Assembly (NCBI GenBank): GCA_009617715.1
Contig: VTFK01000062.1
Span: 1,054,001 to 1,118,000, forward strand
DNA: 64,000 nucleotides
Source: Plectrocnemia conspersa
Taxonomy: Eukaryota > Arthropoda > Insecta > Trichoptera > Polycentropodidae
Direction of reading: 5' to 3'
Positions 58,139-64,000 of the stretch are shown one piece after another (position 1 is the stretch's first letter; each line of letters starts with the position of its first letter). The notes beneath the pieces are model-generated. The model had not been told where the DNA came from and ran no database searches. It saw only the letters and a program-made list of their open reading frames with translations. A program made the translations under genes and the position numbers.

Positions 58139-59395
58139 AGCAGTTTTCTTGGATTTCAAGAGAGCCTTCGAAACAATAGACAGAAAAATAATGTTAAAGA
58201 AATTGGAGAGTATAGGTATAAGTGATATAGTTTTAAGATGGTTTAATAAAATATAAAAGAAAAAAAAAAAGTTAAAATAAATAATGTATATTCTGAAGAG
58301 AAATTAGTGTCTTATGGAGTACCACAAGGGTCTAAATTGGGACCATTGTTATTTGTTTTGTATATTAATGATATAGTTAATAACGTGAAAAAATGTAAAA
58401 TTCATCTATTTGCGGATGACACATTAATGTATTGCATAGGTGATAACATTAAAGAAATTGTAAATAATTTAAATAATGAATTAAGTATATTAGAAATATG
58501 GTTAAAGAATAATGTACTTAAATTAAATGAGAATAAAACTAAATGTATGTTTATTAATTATAAAAATGTTTTTAGATAATAGTACCAAAATAGTAATAAA
58601 TAACTCTAGTATAGAAATAGTGGATAATATAAAATATTTAGGAGTAATTGTTGATACAAAATTAAATTTTAAAAAACATTGTAATTACATGTTAAAAAAA
58701 ATTAGTAGAAAAATAGGTTTATTATCTAGATTAAGAAATATATTAAGTATAAATACAAAAAAAAAAATTTACAATAGTATAATATTGCCCCATTTTAATT
58801 ATTGTGCAACACTATTAAATATGTTAAATAAATTAGATAAACAAATGTTGCAAAAAAATTACAAAATAGGGCAATGAGAGTAATCTTAATTAAAAATAGA
58901 TTAACTAATTGTAAAAGTATGATTGATAGATTAGAATGGTTGAATGTTCAAGAAATATTGAGTATGAATGTTTTAGTATTTATATATAAGTTAGAAAATA
59001 ATATGTTACCAAAATATTTTAATAAGTATTTAATAAGAAATAAAGATGTACATAAATATAATACTAGAAATAGAGAAAATTTTAAAGATAATTAAGTATA
59101 AAAAAAACGAGTACGGCTAGGGGAATTATGTACGGAGGTTTTGATTTATATAATAGTCTTCCAAGAGAAATCCGAAACAGCAAAAATATATCGGGTTTCA
59201 TAAATGAAATAAAAAAACACCTTCGTACATATAGAAATAAATTATAATATTAAGACTTTATTATTGTATATTTTTATTTTTTCTTTCTGTTATGTATTTT
59301 TTATATATTTTTATATTTGTTTGCTAAATTTTTAGATGTAAAGATTAGCTATTAAGCTAAATAAATTAATAAAATAAAATAAATAAATAATAATG
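58139..59395 (+). mobile_element. LINE family 2, copy B, 5'-truncated
   Basis: The plus strand matches copy A (48680-49950) nearly base for base from gcagttttcttggatttcaa onward. It carries the [17 protein letters not shown] and IHLFADDTLMYC motifs, then the C-terminal part ending in LYNSLPREIRNSKN and a (aaat)n tail. Frameshifts (near 58245, at 58570, 58850 and 59090) break it into pieces. Its start differs from that of copy A, as expected for independent 5'-truncated insertions of one source. Confidence 0.88.
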
Positions 59396-59925
59396 ATCAT
59401 ACATTACATATATTCATAAAAAAATGTTTAAAAACATCAAAATACATAGTAAATATTATATATTTATTGTTGCTTAGTGATTTGTGTCGGGCTCATCAAT
59501 TAAACCACTTTTATATACACAATCATGCTAATAAATCATTAAAGGTCAATATAAAAAATGAGTTTATTAATTAAAATGGGATACGAACGTGAGAAAAGTT
59601 TTACCAGCTCAAGTTACAAAGTATATAGAAAAAATAATGACATCTGTTGCATTGAGAAAGGATATGGCGTACATTCAGGGTTTCCCTAAATAAACGGCTG
59701 TTCTTAATTTGCTCTATTATCCAATGGGAATTTAAAAAAAAAACCCGCTATCCTTTTAAAACTGTTCTTCGCACTGAAAAAAACAAAAAAATCTCTCATG
59801 ATGATACAAATAAGGGAATGCAGGCAATCACATTTTTTTATCCTCAGACACTGCGTATAGGGGTTTTCTTTCATTAATTTCATTTCAGGCACTTTCTCAA
59901 ATGTGTATTCTACTGAAGCTTACAA

Positions 59926-60054
59926 TTACTCATTTATTTCAGAGTTAAAGGTATCGAGAGGAGGCTGAGCCAATTTCAGGCCATCGAAAATCGCAGATGC
60001 CGCCGCTTCTCCCTTCATTTCCACTGGTCCAGTTCGACGATCCAAAGCAAACAT
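59926..60054 (-). CDS. Candidate coding exon or 42-residue ORF, unrecognised
   Basis: The minus strand from the ATG at 60054 reads MFALDRRTGPVEMKGEAAAS, AIFDGLKLAQPPLDTFNSEI, NE and then TAA. It sits in an island of GC-rich, codon-like sequence (gaagcggcggcatctgcg) within AT-rich DNA. The frame is also open upstream (NSLCNYYEI) to an ag about 45 bases before the ATG. A donor such as ga|gtaatt just before the stop would let it splice on. It looks like a genuine exon by composition, but I do not know the family. It is shorter than most ORF cutoffs. Confidence 0.35.
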   Translation of the reverse strand: MFALDRRTGPVEMKGEAAASAIFDGLKLAQPPLDTFNSEINE

Positions 60055-60069
60055 TATTTCGTAATAATT

Positions 60070-60770
60070 GCACAACGAATTAAATAATAATAAAAACAAA
60101 CTTCATCTTAATAAAGTAAACCTGACCTGAAGAATAGTACAATTACATAATTATAATTCCAATCGTTTATCACAGATTAAGTATACCTAATTTTATATAA
60201 TTGACGTATGAATATTAAAAATAATATCAAGATAGGTTTTGCAGATTTTAATCTGTAATAACAGTTTATAATTAACTAAATTTAAGTCAATGTTTTACGG
60301 ACTGATTTCAGTTTGATGTTTCATTACCTACTTAGTAGTTGTTTATTGTGTTTAAATGTTTAGAATACGTAATTCGAGTTTTATTTATGTAATTTATATA
60401 TTGTATAATACATAGTAACCATTGCTTTTAATTATACTGATTTCTTGGAAACAATATAATATATTAAAATATACAACCGAGAAAGCTGTAAAATTCATAT
60501 AAAAAATAAAAACTCAACTTCCTTGTATTAATATCTAGAGAAATGGTACAACTAATTTATATCAATATTAACTAAAATATTTTAGCTTCATTATATATAT
60601 TTTTTGATGACGGATGAATACACTAGTGATATTATCATTAATTGGATAAAATGTTACACGATATTTTCATCTATCAAATCTTAACAAGATATCATAAATA
60701 TTCATAAATTCAAGACTTATTAAAAAAATATTTTCTAAAGTCACGGCATATTTGCTTATCTTGCCTATTC
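60070..60770. other. AT-rich intergenic DNA
   Basis: No signal seen. Confidence 0.4.
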
Positions 60771-60779
60771 CACAGAAAC

Positions 60780-61200
60780 GTTGTATTTTTCCCACGTTAG
60801 ATCCGACAAATTGCTAATCAAGGTGAACAAACAGCCAAAATGTCACGATATCTCATCGGCACCTCACTTAAGAACCATTAAACCGATTTAGTTGGGTCTG
60901 TGACCCCTTTTCGTTGGGGTCAGTTTTGCGGGTAATTTGCGACTAGCACACAAAACTACTGACCAAGTGAGCGAGCTATTCGTAATTTAGAATTTTCACC
61001 GCAGAGATGAGATGTGATCTGACCATCTCACTCTCGTGGCTTTGTTTGTTTTGAGTCGGCTTTATCGCAGAATCTAAAAGATAATTATCATATTAATTCC
61101 GTTAGTCTTGGCCACTGGGCTGCGATGGAAAAAATCAGAAATGAGCAGAAAAAGTTATAAAGTTTATTTGAGGACGGTGGAAAGCCACGTGAAAGCTTAT
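60780..61200. promoter_or_regulatory. GC-richer non-coding island, possible enhancer or promoter
   Basis: This block is distinctly richer in G and C than its flanks, has no long frame on either strand, and is not a repeat seen elsewhere in the window. It includes small inverted words (gacccctttt/cgttggggtc around 60902-60921). A regulatory role is inference from composition only. Confidence 0.2.
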
Positions 61201-61209
61201 GGTCTTGTC

Positions 61210-63150
61210 GGATAGTACGGTTTTTAGTTTAAAAATATACGTTGGAATAAAATTATACTGTTTTTTTAAGATATAAAATTTATTTTATATAACATAAAGT
61301 TAAAAAGAAAACCGAATAAATATAATTAGTTCGCTTTTAATTGCAAACATATTAAAACATCAAGTAATTGCTGCGATTTAAATGCGTTTTTTTTATTGCA
61401 GTGTGTGTGAAGAAAGATTTCTAAAGTTGATAGAAGTAGATTGAACTCGCAATATTGGAATAAATAAGTAGGCTTTTAATTATTTAATATTCACAAAATA
61501 TTTTATTTATTAAAAAAATAATAAAAATAATGTTTGTAAGGAGTGCTTTATTATTTTGATATTATTGTAGAGAAGTTAAGCAGTCCGATTCTCATTAAAT
61601 CGTATTAGCTTTAAGTTTTATGACTTTTTTGTGGTCTTAATAATTTAATATTGTACTACTATATGATCAAGTTTCATTATATATAACAAAACATTTTCTT
61701 CTTCTTTTTATTTTACATAAAGTAATATTTTTAATCCTTGTTTTTAATTACATCAATTATTAGTCTAGCTAAGATATCTAATTGGAGTTATTTTATTGTT
61801 TTTCATAAGCTTTTATGACAAATATAATATAAGTGATTATAGTGCTGTGTAATGCATCATATAATTGTGTATTATTATTTTTTTTATTTTATAATATGTT
61901 TCTATGCATTAAAACTTTATCTCCGTAGCTTTAACTACATATAAAATTTTTCCTAAAATATTGTTTGAACGTAACACCAATTTTTGAAGACCACTTTATA
62001 AAAGACCGATTGAATAATATATTAAAAGTACATTTCATGAACATCTATAAGGTTATTAATATATGTTTCTGGAAATATATATTTAAATATGTAGTTTCAT
62101 TCTCTCAAATAACTTCCTTGATTTGTTTTTCAATTATGTTTAATAGTAACACGAAGCATTAAATATATTTGCATTAGAAATTATATCGCTTTCTCCAGAT
62201 TCATATTTGTTTTGTGTTGTGCTTCGTCTACAGAGAATTTTTTCTAATTATTAAAAATTAACGAAATCAACTTTTATGATTATGCATTTTTTTAAATCAA
62301 TATATTGTAAATTTGGTGTCAATTAGTTATGCATCTAAAAAAATTAAATAAACATTTTTTGATTTATTAATTTGATAAGCATATAAAAGAGGTACATTTT
62401 AACAAGTAATTGTTACGCAAAAAAAAAATTACGAATTTTTTTTTATTTAATTATGAAACACTAAATAAGATTTGTTTGTTAAAAAATTTTTTTTATCAAT
62501 ACTATTTCTTTTATTGAATTATTAAGTATACTTAAAATAGTAGAAAATTGTTATTTGTAAATGTTGCGGTACATAATAAAAATGTCACTTTGGAACGTTG
62601 CAATAAATCATAAGAATAAAATATAATAAAAAAATATTACCCTGTAAAAAAATCTTCAGAATGTTAACTACCATTATAAATAAATAAATTGGACAAATTG
62701 ATTTTTATTAATAAAAAAAATCTTATTACAGCAATATGTTTTATTCGCTAAAAAATAATATAATTTAGCATTTATTTGTTTATTTTTTCTACTTTTAAAA
62801 TACAAATTTTACAGTAAAAAGTAAACTTTAAATTAATTAAATTTATAATATGTATCGTTTTCTAGACATATCAATTTTAAAATTTAAGTAAAAAATATTT
62901 AAATATTTTCAAAAATAAAATATCAGGACTATCCATAATAGTTGCGTTACTAATAAGTTTTCGCAATTAATTAAATTGTGTCCTTATAATTTATTAATTA
63001 TCTAATAAGTGATCCGAAAAATCAGTGCCAAATACAAAAAAATGCGATGCGAAATAAACACATCCGCAAATGTACTGATTTTGAATCTACCTTATAACAA
63101 ATATATGTATTAGGCAATAAAAAAAAAGAGTGTTTCCTCCATGTTTCAAA
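61210..63150. other. AT-rich gene desert
   Basis: Long runs of A/T and no supported feature. Confidence 0.45.
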
Positions 63151-63223
63151 GAATTGAGAATGAAAAGGGACGTCGGATTTCTCCATAGTTATTAAAGGTA
63201 TATTGCCGTACCAAATTACTTAC

Positions 63224-63304
63224 TTTCACCGCTTCATCTATAAATACCACTTCGCTTCCAACTTGGAATAAACAAGGGTTGAGCTGAATTTGAACCAAGC
63301 AGAG
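63224..63304 (-). CDS. Candidate 27-codon internal exon, unrecognised (alternatively a plus-strand core promoter)
   Basis: On the minus strand an acceptor (ttgattttacgtag|) and a strong donor (aaa|gtaagt) bound 81 bases, open in one frame at phase 0/0: LCLVQIQLNPCLFQVGSEVV, FIDEAVK. Composition is richer in G and C than the surroundings. The opposite strand carries tataaata at 63239-63246, so the same block could instead be a promoter. I recognise no family. The exon at 59926-60054 lies downstream on the same strand and would be a possible partner. Confidence 0.28.
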
Positions 63305-63429
63305 CTACGTAAAATCAAGCAAGACAACCCTCAGAAAATAAACAAAATCAATTGCCCATATTTGATCATTTGATCTAATCTTAAAGTAGTCATCCGAACT
63401 CCAAGAATTCAACACAATCTACGATATGG

Positions 63430-64000
63430 CTTTGAGACTACGTGACGTATATTTATATATTTATTGATTAAAAAAATAAAATTTCAAACTGTTGTAATAA
63501 AATTAAATGCTAGGTTTTGCACAAATATATTATAAATAAATTTAAAAAAAGCTAAAAAAATTATGACAAATAATCTTAATTAAGCTAATATTAGTGTTGT
63601 GTTATTTACTGGCCATTGACATTTTTTTTAATGTTGCAAATTCAATAAAAGCTGCAACAAAATATGTTTAAAGGAACCTTAAAATATATTATTTTGTCGA
63701 TTGAAAATAAAGATGTTTCAATATTATTGTCTGAAATGTGTACCATAAAAATGTCAAAGTTTATATTCTAATAAATTTAAAACTGGCATCGATATGTAAA
63801 ATTTCTTACGAAATCCTTCTGAAATCTTGCCAATTGCATTAGGGTGCATTGCTAACTCAACCTTCAAATGATACCTTTTGTGAAAGCAAGTTAGGCGACC
63901 GTCCGATAATTACAAAGGACCGTTTAAACAACACTTGTTCAATGCAAGTCAATTAGTGTGTTGCATAGACGAGTTTTAAAGCTAATCAAAAGTAAGGTTA
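63430..64000. other. AT-rich intergenic DNA to the window edge
   Basis: Low-complexity AT to about 63780, then a mixed-composition stretch (63790-64000) without a recognisable frame. Confidence 0.35.

Overview
The window is AT-rich nuclear DNA from an animal, most likely an insect. The evidence is multi-exon genes with GT-AG introns, an insect-type CLEC16A/ema orthologue, and a repeat load of non-LTR retrotransposons, a Penelope-like element, hAT and Tigger/pogo remnants and MITEs. I cannot fix the order or species. I found no rRNA, no intact tRNA, no CRISPR array and no bacterial operon structure.

Layout. (1) 1-4530, plus strand: the 3' part of a protein-coding gene I do not recognise. It has one long exon open from the window edge and two candidate alternative last exons; its large intron carries a decayed hAT element and a foldback repeat. 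(2) 4530-8160: convergent intergenic DNA, mostly AT-rich, with a few GC-richer islands. (3) 8162-21362, minus strand: a complete 16-exon gene that I reconstructed exon by exon. It encodes the CLEC16A/ema/GOP-1 orthologue (1,188 codons plus stop, all junctions in frame), an endosome/autophagy protein. Its introns hold a LINE fragment, a tiny Tigger-like MITE and at least two hAT transposase remnants. (4) 21363-28400: upstream DNA with a hAT-type MITE showing perfect target-site duplications, a 56-bp near-perfect palindrome, a 5'-truncated LINE with a long open reverse-transcriptase frame, a second foldback-repeat copy, and one exon-like minus-strand segment. (5) 28400-64000: a gene-poor tract. 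It carries LINE and Penelope-like fragments, a decayed Tigger transposase, a second hAT-type MITE with GC-rich ends, and two nearly identical LINE copies in opposite orientation about 9 kb apart. A few short minus-strand segments are flanked by good splice signals and could be isolated exons of a large-intron gene.

The only gene whose function is supported is ema. The other coding calls are partial or tentative and are marked so. No evidence of an entirely new molecular system was found. The most useful leads are the complete ema model, a conserved 3'-terminal hairpin shared by dispersed LINE ends, two MITEs with 8-bp duplications, the foldback repeat family, paired 18-bp palindromes, and the exon-like islands in the gene desert.
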